A stretch of 64,000 nt of DNA, taken from contig NZ_FNVV01000012.1 in NCBI RefSeq assembly GCF_900108345.1, positions 248,001 to 312,000 of the forward strand. Direction: 5' to 3'. The notes beneath the pieces are model-generated. The model was not told where the DNA came from, did no database searches, and saw nothing but the letters and a program-made list of their open reading frames with translations. Shown here in pieces: positions 56,006 through 64,000 of this stretch (within the stretch, counting starts at the first letter, position 1; every line of letters begins with the position of its first letter). The DNA is from Bacteroides ndongoniae. GTDB taxonomy: Bacteria; Bacteroidota; Bacteroidia; Bacteroidales; Bacteroidaceae. The translations under genes and the position numbers were made by a program.

Positions 56006-57376
56006 ATGAACAAGATTACATTTCTGTCCGTAGCCCTGCTGACCCTTTGCCTGCTGCTCCAGAGCTGCGGCAAGGATGAGCCCGTAGAGCGCCGCGGCAC
56101 ATCTATCGTCGAAGTCATCGTCCGCAATCCCCAAGGAGAACCGCAGGCAGACAAAACCGTCAAAGTATTCAACGCTTCCGACTACGAAACCTTTAAGAAC
56201 AATCCGCAGACCAAAGCCTTGCTCGAAAGCCGGACCGACAAGGAAGGCAAGGCACGCTTTACGCTCGATGCCGAAGAGTGGTTTAAAGGCAGCCGCTCGG
56301 CACAAGACCTGTACGTCGTGGTCGAAGAAAACTACGACGTCCGCAACTACCGCTGGTGGAGCCAACTGGTAACCGTCCGCCCGGGCCGGAGACGCATAGT
56401 CCGCATGGAGACAGGCGACGAAGCCGAACACATCAGCCCCGACAGCCCGACCCGTCACAAATACCTGCTTATCAGCGACGGGGTAGTCACCGGACTACGC
56501 GACTCCAGCGTCACCCACCTCGTTTTTCCGGCCGAAGTCCGGAGCATCGCCGACGGCGCATTCCGCGACTCCCGTATCGAGTCCGTCGTACTGAACGAGG
56601 GGTTGGAGTCCATCGGCACACAGGCTTTCGCGGGCAGCCGGCAACTGTCGGTCGTTACCCTGCCCAGTTCGCTGAAAACCATCGGCCCGCACGCTTTCGA
56701 AGACTGTATCGCCCTGACCGGCATCGACCTTTCCGCCACCGCCCTGCGCCGCATCGAAGACGAAACTTTCCGCGAAAGCGGCCTGAAGGTCGCCACACTG
56801 CCCCAAGCATTGGAAAGCATCGGGGCACAAGCCTTCATGGCAACCCGCCTCGAATCGGTCAGTCTGCCCCCTGCCCTGCGCAGCGTGGAAGACGGCGCGT
56901 TCAGAGAGATTGCCACGTTGCGCACCGTCACCCTGCCCGACGGCATACAGCAGATAGGCAGTTACGCCTTCTACCGTTGTACCCGGCTCGTCACCGTCAA
57001 AAGCCACGGCACAGCCACGACCTACGACGGCATCATTCACGAAGCCGCCTTCAGCGACTGCACCGCCCTGCAACACATCGCCCTGCCTCAAAGCCTCGCC
57101 AGCCTGAAGGGATGGACGTTCAGCGGATGCGAACAACTGAAAGAAATCACGCTGCCTGCCCACGTAAAGGAAATAGGTGACTACGCCCTGCGCACCGGCT
57201 TTGCCCTCGCCACCCTGCGCTTCGAAGGAAAGGAACCGCCCACACTGGGCAACAACGCCCTACCCTTCCTCGACCAACTCTCCGCCCTGATTGTTCCCCA
57301 AGGCCGGACAGAGGCCTACCGTACACGCTGGGAGGCCTACCCGAGTTATCACAATAAAATAAAAGAAGAAGGCTGA
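56006..57376 (+). CDS. BspA-like leucine-rich-repeat lipoprotein
   Basis: A protein of 456 residues from ATG 56006 (MNKITFLSVALLTLCLLLQSC, lipobox Cys). An N-terminal Ig-like/carboxypeptidase-regulatory domain (about 35-130, TSIVEVIVRNPQGEPQADK) is followed by LRR_5 (BspA) repeats of about 23 residues, for example GAFRDSRIESVVLNEGLESIG, TQAFAGSRQLSVVTLPSSLK and so on to about residue 430. BspA-type proteins mediate adhesion at the surface. The ligand is unknown. It is unusually rich in G+C for this window. Confidence 0.85.
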   Translation: MNKITFLSVALLTLCLLLQSCGKDEPVERRGTSIVEVIVRNPQGEPQADKTVKVFNASDYETFKNNPQTKALLESRTDKEGKARFTLDAEEWFKGSRSAQDLYVVVEENYDVRNYRWWSQLVTVRPGRRRIVRMETGDEAEHISPDSPTRHKYLLISDGVVTGLRDSSVTHLVFPAEVRSIADGAFRDSRIESVVLNEGLESIGTQAFAGSRQLSVVTLPSSLKTIGPHAFEDCIALTGIDLSATALRRIEDETFRESGLKVATLPQALESIGAQAFMATRLESVSLPPALRSVEDGAFREIATLRTVTLPDGIQQIGSYAFYRCTRLVTVKSHGTATTYDGIIHEAAFSDCTALQHIALPQSLASLKGWTFSGCEQLKEITLPAHVKEIGDYALRTGFALATLRFEGKEPPTLGNNALPFLDQLSALIVPQGRTEAYRTRWEAYPSYHNKIKEEG

Positions 57377-57401
57377 TACTCCACCGGAGCACAAAAAAAG
57401 A

Positions 57402-57433
57402 AAACCCTCAAGAGCATCTGCTCTTAAGGGTTT
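57402..57433 (-). terminator. Terminator of tRNA-Gln (and of the LRR gene)
   Basis: AAACCCT and AAGAGCA (57402-57416) pair with TGCTCTT and AGGGTTT (57419-57433), a two-step stem. On the minus strand a T run follows (from AAAAAAAG at 57392-57400). It lies 14 bases after the tRNA 3' end. Confidence 0.8.
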
Positions 57434-57446
57434 CCTACGTTGGATG

Positions 57447-57517
57447 TTGGACTACCAGGATTCGAACCTGGACAAACAGAACCAAAACCTGTTGTGCTAC
57501 CATTACACCATAGTCCA
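57447..57517 (-). tRNA. tRNA-Gln (anticodon TTG)
   Basis: On the minus strand: acceptor TGGACTA, D arm with GTGTAATGGTAGCAC, anticodon stem ACAGG with loop TTTTGGT (anticodon TTG), T-arm CCAGG TTCGAAT CCTGG, acceptor TAGTCCA and discriminator A. 71 bases; CCA is not encoded. All arms pair. Confidence 0.95.
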
Positions 57518-57619
57518 AACTTCAGGTGCTTTCTGTTAAAAAGCGGTGCAAAGATATGGGTTTTACAAATATGCTCCAAATTATTTATCTGTTTTTTTAG
57601 TTCGTTTCCCTATTTTCCT

Positions 57620-57627
57620 TATTTTTG
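57620..57627 (+). promoter_or_regulatory. -7 box of the tricorn-like gene
   Basis: TATTTTTG at 57620-57627, 40 bases before the ATG. Bases 57377-57667 otherwise hold only the tRNA-Gln gene and its terminator. Confidence 0.5.
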
Positions 57628-57667
57628 CCCTTTATAGAACAAGTATTCATTTCAATTCTATCTTTTT

Positions 57668-60600
57668 ATGAAAAAACTGACATGCTATCTGCTGCTGGGT
57701 ATGGCAGCTACAGCTACCGCCTGGGGCGGGACTCCGTTGTGGATGCGCGACGTACGCATCTCGCCCGACGGCACCCAGATCGCCTTCTGCTACAAAGGCG
57801 ACCTCTACAAAGTGAATGCACAGGGAGGCGAAGCCGTGCGGCTCACCTCGCAAGGCTCTTACGAATCATCGCCCGTATGGTCGCCCGACGGCAAGCAAAT
57901 CGCCTTTGCCAGCGACCGCTATGGCAATATGGATGTCTTCGTAATGCCCGCCGACGGCGGAAGTGCCAAACGACTGACCTATAACTCGGCTTCCGAAGTA
58001 CCCACCGCCTTCTCGCCCGACGGCAAGAAAGTCTACTTCAACGCCGCCCTTCAGGACCCAGCTTCGAGTGCCCTCTTCCCCACCTCGGCCATGACCGAAC
58101 TTTATGCCGTTCCCGCAGCAGGCGGACGCACCGAACAGATACTGGCCACGCCTGCCGAAATGATTAACTTCCTGCCACAGGCCGACGGTTCCTTCCTCTA
58201 CCAGGACCGCAAAGGCTTTGAAGACGAATGGCGCAAGCACCATACATCGTCCGTCACCCGCGACATCTGGCGCTACGATGCCACCACCGGACGTCACACC
58301 AACCTGACCAATCGCCCCGGCGAAGACCGCAATCCTATTCTGGCCGACAATGGCAGCGACGTCTTCTTCCTGAGCGAACGCAACGGCGGCAGCTTCAACG
58401 TATGGCGCATGAAGCTGGACAACCCGCAAGAAGCTCAACCTGTCACCACCTTCAAGACTCACCCCGTACGCTTCCTTTCGCAAGCCAAGGGTACCCTCTG
58501 CTACACTTACGACGGCGAAATCTACACACAGACTCCCGACGGCCGGCCGCAGAAGGTGAAAATCAATCTGACCGGTGATGACACCGATGCCGTGGCACGC
58601 CTCAACTTCAGCAGCGGAGCCACCTCGGCCACGCCTTCGACCGATGGCGAACAGGTGGCCTTCCTGATACGCGGTGAAGTGTTTGTCACTTCGGCCGACT
58701 ATGCCACTACCAAGCAGATTACCCACACCGCTGCCGCCGAAGCCGACGTCTGCTTCGCTCCCGACGGTCGCACCCTGGCCTATGCCAGCGAGCGTAGCGG
58801 TAACTGGCAACTCTACCTGGCCAAGATAGCCCGTAAGGAAGACCCCAACTTTGCCAACGCCACCCTGATCGACGAAGAAGTGCTACTGCCCTCCACCACC
58901 GTAGAGCGTACCATGCCTACCTTCTCGCCCGACGGCAAGGAACTGGCCTTCATCGAAGACCGCAATCGCCTGATGGTTCTTAACCTCGACACCAAAAAGG
59001 TACGCCAGATTACCGACGGCTCCACATGGTACAACACTTCCGGCGGATTCAACTACCAGTGGTCGCCCGACGGAAAATGGTTCGCCCTCGAATTCATCGG
59101 TAATGGGCACGACCCCTATACCGACATAGGTCTGGTGAGTGCCGACGGCAAGGGAGAAATCTTCAACCTGACTGGCAGCGGCTACTTCAGCTCGTCACCC
59201 CGCTGGGTAATGGACGGTAATGCCATTCTCTTCAGCACCGAACGCTATGGTATGCGCAACCACGCTTCATGGGGTTCGCTCGAAGATGCCATGCTGATAT
59301 TCCTCAACCAGGACGCCTACGACAAGTTCCGCCTCAGCAAGGAGGACTACGAACTTCAGAAGAAAGAGCAGGAAGAAGCCGATAAAGACAAGAAGAAAGA
59401 AGGCAAAGAAGCCGATAAGGACAAAAAAGACAAGAAAGAAGCCGACAAGAAGGAAGAAACGAAACTCATCACAGTGGAACTGGACGGCATCGAGGACCGT
59501 ATCGTGCGCCTCACGCCCAACTCTTCAAACCTGGGTGATGCCATCCTTTCGGCCGACGGCGAAAGCCTTTACTACATGTCGGCCTTCGAAGGCGGCTACG
59601 ACCTCTGGAAGATGGACCTGCGCAAGCGCGATACCAAACTGCTGAAAAAGATGGACGCAGGTTGGGCATCGCTCACACTGGATAAGAAGGGCGACAACCT
59701 CTTCATCCTGAGCGGACGCAGCATGCAGAAGATGAACACCAAGAACGATAAACTGGAATCCATCACCTACCGCGCCGAAATGAAGATGAACCTGGCCGAC
59801 GAACGTACCTACATGTTCGACCACGTTTATAAGCAGGAAAAGAAACGCTTCTACAACCTGAACATGCACGGTGTAGACTGGGATAAGATGGCAGAAGACT
59901 ACCGCAAATTCCTGCCCCACATCAGTAACAACTACGACTTTGCCGAGCTGCTGAGCGAATGGCTGGGCGAACTGAACGTATCGCACACGGGCGGACGCTA
60001 CTATCCGTCGCTCGCTACCGATGCCACCGCCAACCTGGGTCTGCTCTATAGCTGGACCGACCGTGGCGAAGGCTTGCTGATAGACGAAGTAGTGGAAAAA
60101 GGTCCCTTTGATACCGCCAAGTCCAAAGTAAAGGCAGGCGACCGCATCGAAAAGATAGACGGACAGACGCTCGACGCCAACACCGACATCAGCCAGTTGC
60201 TGAACGGCAAGGCTGGTCGCAAGACACTTGTATCCTTCTACAGCCCCGCTACAGGCGAACGCTGGGACGAGGTGGTGAAGCCCATCACCAGTGGCTCACT
60301 GAACAGCCTGCTCTATCGCCGCTGGGTAAAACAGCGTGCAGCCGACGTAGAACGCTGGTCGGGCGGACGTCTGGGCTACGTACACATCCAGTCGATGGAC
60401 GACGGCAGTTTCCGCAACATCTATTCGGACATCCTGGGTAAGTATAACAAGTGCGAAGGCATCGTCATCGACACCCGCTTCAACGGCGGCGGACGTCTGC
60501 ACGAAGACATCGAAGTGTTGTTCAGCGGACAGAAATACTTCACACAGGTGGTACGCGGACGCGAAGCCTGCGACATGCCCAGCCGCCGCTGGAACAAGCC

Positions 60601-60922
60601 CAGCATCATGCTGCAGTGCGAGGCCAACTACTCCAACGCTCACGGTACGCCCTGGGTGTACAGCCACCGGAAACTGGGTAAACTGGTAGGCGCTCCCGTA
60701 CCGGGTACCATGACCAGCGTATCGTGGGAAACGCTTCAGGACCGTTCGCTGGTATTCGGTATCCCCGTTGTAGGCTATCGCCTGCCCGACGGCTCCTATC
60801 TGGAAAACTCCCAGTTGGAACCCGACATTCTGGTACTGAATGCTCCCGAAACTATCGTCAAGGGTGAAGACACACAGCTGAAAACAGCCGTGGACGAACT
60901 GCTGAAAGAAATCGGAAAATAA
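57668..60922 (+). CDS. Tricorn-like S41 peptidase with beta-propeller
   Basis: A protein of 1084 residues: signal peptide (MKKLTCYLLLGMAATATAWG), WD40/PD40-like propeller repeats (about 25-540, recurrent SPDGxxIAF), a Lys/Glu/Asp low-complexity linker (about 565-600), a second propeller part, a PDZ domain (about 780-860) and the S41 domain. The catalytic region reads GIVIDTRFNGGG and then ANYSNAHGTPW, where tricorn-type enzymes have a Ser before Asp-Gly; here Ala-His-Gly sits there. The nearby Ser (YSNA) might not be in the nucleophile position. The protein is periplasmic by its signal. The next gene is convergent, behind a terminator. Confidence 0.82.
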   Translation: MKKLTCYLLLGMAATATAWGGTPLWMRDVRISPDGTQIAFCYKGDLYKVNAQGGEAVRLTSQGSYESSPVWSPDGKQIAFASDRYGNMDVFVMPADGGSAKRLTYNSASEVPTAFSPDGKKVYFNAALQDPASSALFPTSAMTELYAVPAAGGRTEQILATPAEMINFLPQADGSFLYQDRKGFEDEWRKHHTSSVTRDIWRYDATTGRHTNLTNRPGEDRNPILADNGSDVFFLSERNGGSFNVWRMKLDNPQEAQPVTTFKTHPVRFLSQAKGTLCYTYDGEIYTQTPDGRPQKVKINLTGDDTDAVARLNFSSGATSATPSTDGEQVAFLIRGEVFVTSADYATTKQITHTAAAEADVCFAPDGRTLAYASERSGNWQLYLAKIARKEDPNFANATLIDEEVLLPSTTVERTMPTFSPDGKELAFIEDRNRLMVLNLDTKKVRQITDGSTWYNTSGGFNYQWSPDGKWFALEFIGNGHDPYTDIGLVSADGKGEIFNLTGSGYFSSSPRWVMDGNAILFSTERYGMRNHASWGSLEDAMLIFLNQDAYDKFRLSKEDYELQKKEQEEADKDKKKEGKEADKDKKDKKEADKKEETKLITVELDGIEDRIVRLTPNSSNLGDAILSADGESLYYMSAFEGGYDLWKMDLRKRDTKLLKKMDAGWASLTLDKKGDNLFILSGRSMQKMNTKNDKLESITYRAEMKMNLADERTYMFDHVYKQEKKRFYNLNMHGVDWDKMAEDYRKFLPHISNNYDFAELLSEWLGELNVSHTGGRYYPSLATDATANLGLLYSWTDRGEGLLIDEVVEKGPFDTAKSKVKAGDRIEKIDGQTLDANTDISQLLNGKAGRKTLVSFYSPATGERWDEVVKPITSGSLNSLLYRRWVKQRAADVERWSGGRLGYVHIQSMDDGSFRNIYSDILGKYNKCEGIVIDTRFNGGGRLHEDIEVLFSGQKYFTQVVRGREACDMPSRRWNKPSIMLQCEANYSNAHGTPWVYSHRKLGKLVGAPVPGTMTSVSWETLQDRSLVFGIPVVGYRLPDGSYLENSQLEPDILVLNAPETIVKGEDTQLKTAVDELLKEIGK

Positions 60923-60957
60923 ACCGGCACATCCGTTGCCAGGCATACTGTTATAAG

Positions 60958-60994
60958 AAAAGAGGCTGCACCCCGCCGGGATGCAGCCTCTTTT
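60958..60994. terminator. Bidirectional terminator
   Basis: AAAAGAGGCTGCA (60958-60970) pairs perfectly with TGCAGCCTCTTTT (60982-60994) around an 11-base loop, with T on either strand's 3' side, between the tricorn-like and GH27 genes. Confidence 0.88.
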
Positions 60995-61015
60995 GTATTT
61001 CCAAAGAACCGGTTA

Positions 61016-63055
61016 TCAGCGTCCTTTCCGGAACTTATAAAGCAGTACACCATGAGCCGGAACTTCCAGTTCCAATGCTTCTTCTGATGTATTGAGCACT
61101 TTAATATCCTTCTGTCTCCAAAGGTCGCGAACCGTCTGCTTGCCCGATATGCCCAGCTTGTCGAAATCGCGGAAAGAAAGACTGGCCTTCTCGCGGTCGA
61201 AGTTGCAGAAGCCGACGGCTTTTCCGCCATCCTCCAAATCCTTCACATAAATGCGCAGGTCGCCGATGGAGTGTACGCAAGTGGCCTGTTTGCCCAATGG
61301 ATCCTGATTGATGGCAATCACTTCGTTATTGGTCAGCAGGCTGTAAGTAAAGTCATCCAGCTTCTCCAGGTCGCAACCTATCAGCAACGGAGCCGAGAAC
61401 AGACTCCACAGACTGATGTGCAGATACTGTTCATCAGGTTTCAGCTTTGTCGGATGAGCATTTCCCCATCCTACAATGCCTACTACCAGCATATCGGGGT
61501 CATTCCAACTGCCGGGCTTTGCCCAAGCCGCCGAACGGTCTTGCGACAAAGCGATGCCTTTGACGCTTTCCCACGTATCGGTAATGTCATTGGTAGTACG
61601 CCAACATTGTCCGCCGACGGCATTTCCCCACTTCCAGACATCGCCCATACCATATTGGCACAGGTTGTAAACGATATCCCGGGGCTGCTGACGCAAGTAG
61701 TCGCCCATAATCTTGAACGGTTTTCTTCCTAAAATTGAGTCGCCACCTCCCTGAAACTCCAGCGAACCTACGCTATAGGGATCTTTATCCAAATCACGGT
61801 CGAGCACGCCGCCGTAGCTGCACCAGTCGTACTTCAGGTAATCGATACCCCACTTGGCATACATCTCGGCGTCCTGTTTCTCGTATCCATAACTGCCAGC
61901 ACAGCCGCCACAAGTCCACGGGCCGGGCGAAGAGTATATGCCGGTCTTCAGTCCCAGCGAATGAACGTAATCGGTCAGCTCCTTCATGTCGGGGAACTTG
62001 GCATTGGGCAAGATGTATCCATTGTCGTCGCGCAACTTGCCGCCTCTGGTCGGGTCGTTGGGATCGCGGTGGTGCTGCCACGAATCATCTATGTTGATGT
62101 AAGTCCACCCGTAGTTGATCAGTCCGCTTTCTACCATGGCTCTTGCAGCCTTTTTAATCTTCTCGGCAGAAACTTCGTGACCGAAGCAATTCCAGCTGTT
62201 CCAGCCCATCGGGGGAGTCAGCGCAATCCGGTCGCCGCACTCGATGCGGAACTTCTTCTTATCCGTTCCTTTTTTATTTTTTGCTTTCAGGGTTACTTCA
62301 TACGTACCGGGCTTTGTCAGCTTGCCGGTTATCAATCCTGTCTCCGGATTGATTTCCAGTCCATCAGGCAGTCCGGATGCCGAAAACTTCATCGGCCGGT
62401 CGCCCGTAGTGGCTACCAGGAACTGAAAGGGTGAACCAGGACGTACGCCGAACACCGGTGCACAATTTATTCTCGGAGTGGCAGGAGCAGGAGGAGTCAA
62501 TATGTAAGGCTCCGTTGCTATAAACTTCAGGGTTGGGAAACTATCTGATCCCTTCGACAAAATCTTTGCATCGGCCCAGTCGGCATGGTCGTAATGCGGA
62601 CCGTCACCGCCTTCCTTCACCAACAGTTCCAGCCGTTTTACGCCGTCCAGCGAAACAGAACATTCTTTGGGAGCATCGCCCACCCTGACTATTCCACTGG
62701 TCCACAACTGTGCACCGTCGCCTATCACGATGAACTCGGCCGCATTCTTGCGCTCCAGTACTTCATCATCCAAACCTACCTGGGCGGTAAAACGGGTTGC
62801 CCCACCATCCAGCTGGATAGCCACCTCGCTGACAGAGTGAGTTCCCACTCCACGTTCAAAGGTTTGCCCACCAATGGTAAGTTTTCGTCCGTCAATCGAC
62901 TTGTTCTTCATCGGCATGCCATATCCCTGAGTCATGGCTGTCAGATCCAAATCGTCCAGCCATACAGTCTTCGACTGGGCACAGGCAGCCATCGTATTTG
63001 CCAATACCAGACTGGCAACAATCAAAAGTCTTTTAGTCTTCATACATTTGGTCAT
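61016..63055 (-). CDS. GH27 alpha-galactosidase with NPCBM domain
   Basis: A protein of 679 residues: signal peptide (starting MTKCMKTKRLL, or at the internal Met5), an NPCBM carbohydrate-binding domain (about 28-165), a Put_Ig/He_PIG-like domain (about 190-275) and a GH27 catalytic barrel opening with PPMGWNSWNCFG. The nucleophile Asp is in YLKYDWCSYGG (about 410), the acid/base Asp in WNDPDMLVVG (about 519-521), and CGGCAGSYG holds family Cys residues. A C-terminal beta domain ends the protein. It is a secreted alpha-galactosidase for galactose-capped glycans. It is followed (upstream end) by the GH43 gene in the same direction, so the pair is probably one polysaccharide operon. Confidence 0.93.
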   Translation of the reverse strand: MTKCMKTKRLLIVASLVLANTMAACAQSKTVWLDDLDLTAMTQGYGMPMKNKSIDGRKLTIGGQTFERGVGTHSVSEVAIQLDGGATRFTAQVGLDDEVLERKNAAEFIVIGDGAQLWTSGIVRVGDAPKECSVSLDGVKRLELLVKEGGDGPHYDHADWADAKILSKGSDSFPTLKFIATEPYILTPPAPATPRINCAPVFGVRPGSPFQFLVATTGDRPMKFSASGLPDGLEINPETGLITGKLTKPGTYEVTLKAKNKKGTDKKKFRIECGDRIALTPPMGWNSWNCFGHEVSAEKIKKAARAMVESGLINYGWTYINIDDSWQHHRDPNDPTRGGKLRDDNGYILPNAKFPDMKELTDYVHSLGLKTGIYSSPGPWTCGGCAGSYGYEKQDAEMYAKWGIDYLKYDWCSYGGVLDRDLDKDPYSVGSLEFQGGGDSILGRKPFKIMGDYLRQQPRDIVYNLCQYGMGDVWKWGNAVGGQCWRTTNDITDTWESVKGIALSQDRSAAWAKPGSWNDPDMLVVGIVGWGNAHPTKLKPDEQYLHISLWSLFSAPLLIGCDLEKLDDFTYSLLTNNEVIAINQDPLGKQATCVHSIGDLRIYVKDLEDGGKAVGFCNFDREKASLSFRDFDKLGISGKQTVRDLWRQKDIKVLNTSEEALELEVPAHGVLLYKFRKGR

Positions 63056-63066
63056 GTATCGGTAAA

Positions 63067-64000
63067 TTATTTCTGTGCTTGAAACATCCAGTAGTCGAAA
63101 TACATCAGACGACCGGGCTTCTTACCTTTACAAACAAAATAAAGGTCGTGTACACCACTCACTTTGGCCACGTCCGAAGACACCAGTGCCCAACGGTTAT
63201 CGCCTCCCGTCATGGGAACTTTTACGGTAGTCAGCAAGTCACCCTGCGGACTATCCAAACGAACTTCCATCGTTACGCCTCCATTGTGAGTTGTTCCTAC
63301 GCGGGCCATAAACTTCGATGCTCCCTCTTTACGGAAATCAACGCCTTTCACCTTAATATACGCTCCATCGTTCATGGCATTGACAAATACGCCTACTTCT
63401 TTATTCTGGCCAGCCTTCATGCCTTCCGAGAAAGCCATGGTCTCAGCCTCAGTCTTCCGATAGGGATTCAAGTTTTCCAGTTCCTTCTCTATACCCGCCG
63501 TCATCTTCATGGGTACAAATGACCCGTCTTTGTTGAATTCTGCTTTCTGCACACAAACGGAACGGGTAAAACCCCCACCGCCCGGCAGTGCACCGTTGTG
63601 ATAGAACAGATAGGTAGAACCTTTATAATCAACAATACCCGGATGGTTGGTAAAACTGCCACCCTCAGTAGGCATCAGCGTACCACCATACTTCCAGGGA
63701 CCAACAGGACTCTTGCTCATCGAATATCCCAAGTGCTCGGGAATGGGACCTCCTGCCCAAAGCAGGTAATACCAGTCGTTGTGTTTGTACAACCAGGGAC
63801 CTTCTTCGTACAGCGTCGGGCGCTCGGCCACGTTTCCTTCCCGCTTGCCGAAAGACTCTTCGGTCATCGGCACCCGGACAATGTCGCCCGAATACGAAAT
63901 CATGTCCTCATTCAGTTTCACATAGTAACAGAAAGGATTACCCCAATACAGATAAGCCTGCCCGTCATCATCAATCATGACCGTAGGGTCAATGTCTCCC
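63067..64000 (-). CDS. GH43-family glycoside hydrolase, N-terminus outside the window
   Basis: The visible 311 residues are the C-terminal part; the frame is open to base 64000 ([22 protein letters not shown]), so the start lies beyond the window. It has GH43 features: a five-blade propeller pattern, the acid region [22 protein letters not shown] (Glu) and [24 protein letters not shown]6-like beta-sandwich forms the C-terminal ~130 residues ([12 protein letters not shown] to DYWMF). Such enzymes act on arabinan, xylan or galactan; the exact bond is not predictable here. It lies 11 bases upstream of the GH27 gene, in one operon. Confidence 0.85.
   Translation of the reverse strand, partial: GDIDPTVMIDDDGQAYLYWGNPFCYYVKLNEDMISYSGDIVRVPMTEESFGKREGNVAERPTLYEEGPWLYKHNDWYYLLWAGGPIPEHLGYSMSKSPVGPWKYGGTLMPTEGGSFTNHPGIVDYKGSTYLFYHNGALPGGGGFTRSVCVQKAEFNKDGSFVPMKMTAGIEKELENLNPYRKTEAETMAFSEGMKAGQNKEVGVFVNAMNDGAYIKVKGVDFRKEGASKFMARVGTTHNGGVTMEVRLDSPQGDLLTTVKVPMTGGDNRWALVSSDVAKVSGVHDLYFVCKGKKPGRLMYFDYWMFQAQK

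Overview
The window is Bacteroidales DNA, most likely Bacteroides or Phocaeicola. Evidence: -7 boxes of the TAnnTTTG type lie upstream of many genes; there is an ECF-sigma/FecR/TonB-receptor operon, a BACON-domain surface protease, a three-gene quinol:fumarate reductase operon, many periplasmic glycosidases and lipoproteins, and a Bacteroides-type mobilization/integration module. Two very different parts are joined near position 18.8 kb.

Part A (1 to about 18,835) is an A+T-rich integrated mobilizable element. Its left cargo is a tight five-gene plus-strand operon: the C-terminal piece of a probable brxP (cut by the window edge), brxC, pglZ, a short brxL, and an AlbA_2 (Schlafen-type) plus RecG-like ATPase-fold gene. 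The first four match the type 4 BREX gene order, a phage-defence type with no PglX methyltransferase. Behind it, on the minus strand, come a small membrane coiled-coil protein, a relaxase, a MobC-like accessory protein, an oriT candidate, a winged-helix protein, a small unknown, a VapE-type primase/helicase, a DUF3853 protein, a large unknown and a tyrosine integrase. The right end has a chain of hairpins, an inverted repeat and a 3' fragment of a tRNA with anticodon CAT. That fragment marks integration into a tRNA-Met gene; the intact copy should lie left of the window.

Part B (from about 18,840) is chromosomal backbone with more balanced base composition. In order it has: VanX-like dipeptidase; THUMP-like methyltransferase; a broken mscS; CaCA antiporter; GNAT protein; parE; coaD; ctpA-like protease; PAP2 phosphatase; frdCAB-type operon; TonB receptor/FecR/ECF sigma; small outer-membrane protein; znuA and znuC without an adjacent permease; SGNH hydrolase; DUF2723 membrane protein with polysaccharide deacetylase; BACON-M64 peptidase; TPR histidine kinase and LuxR regulator; DUF4861 and KduD-like SDR; BspA-like LRR lipoprotein; tRNA-Gln; tricorn-like protein; GH27 alpha-galactosidase; and a GH43 enzyme cut by the right edge.

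The part most worth following up is the element: a mobile type 4 BREX with an extra AlbA_2 gene, and a compact, strongly structured non-coding segment between integrase and attachment site. In the backbone, three intergenic short tandem arrays (21-, 8/24- and 22-bp periods), a terminator with a duplicated arm, and an mscS gene with two separate lesions stand out.
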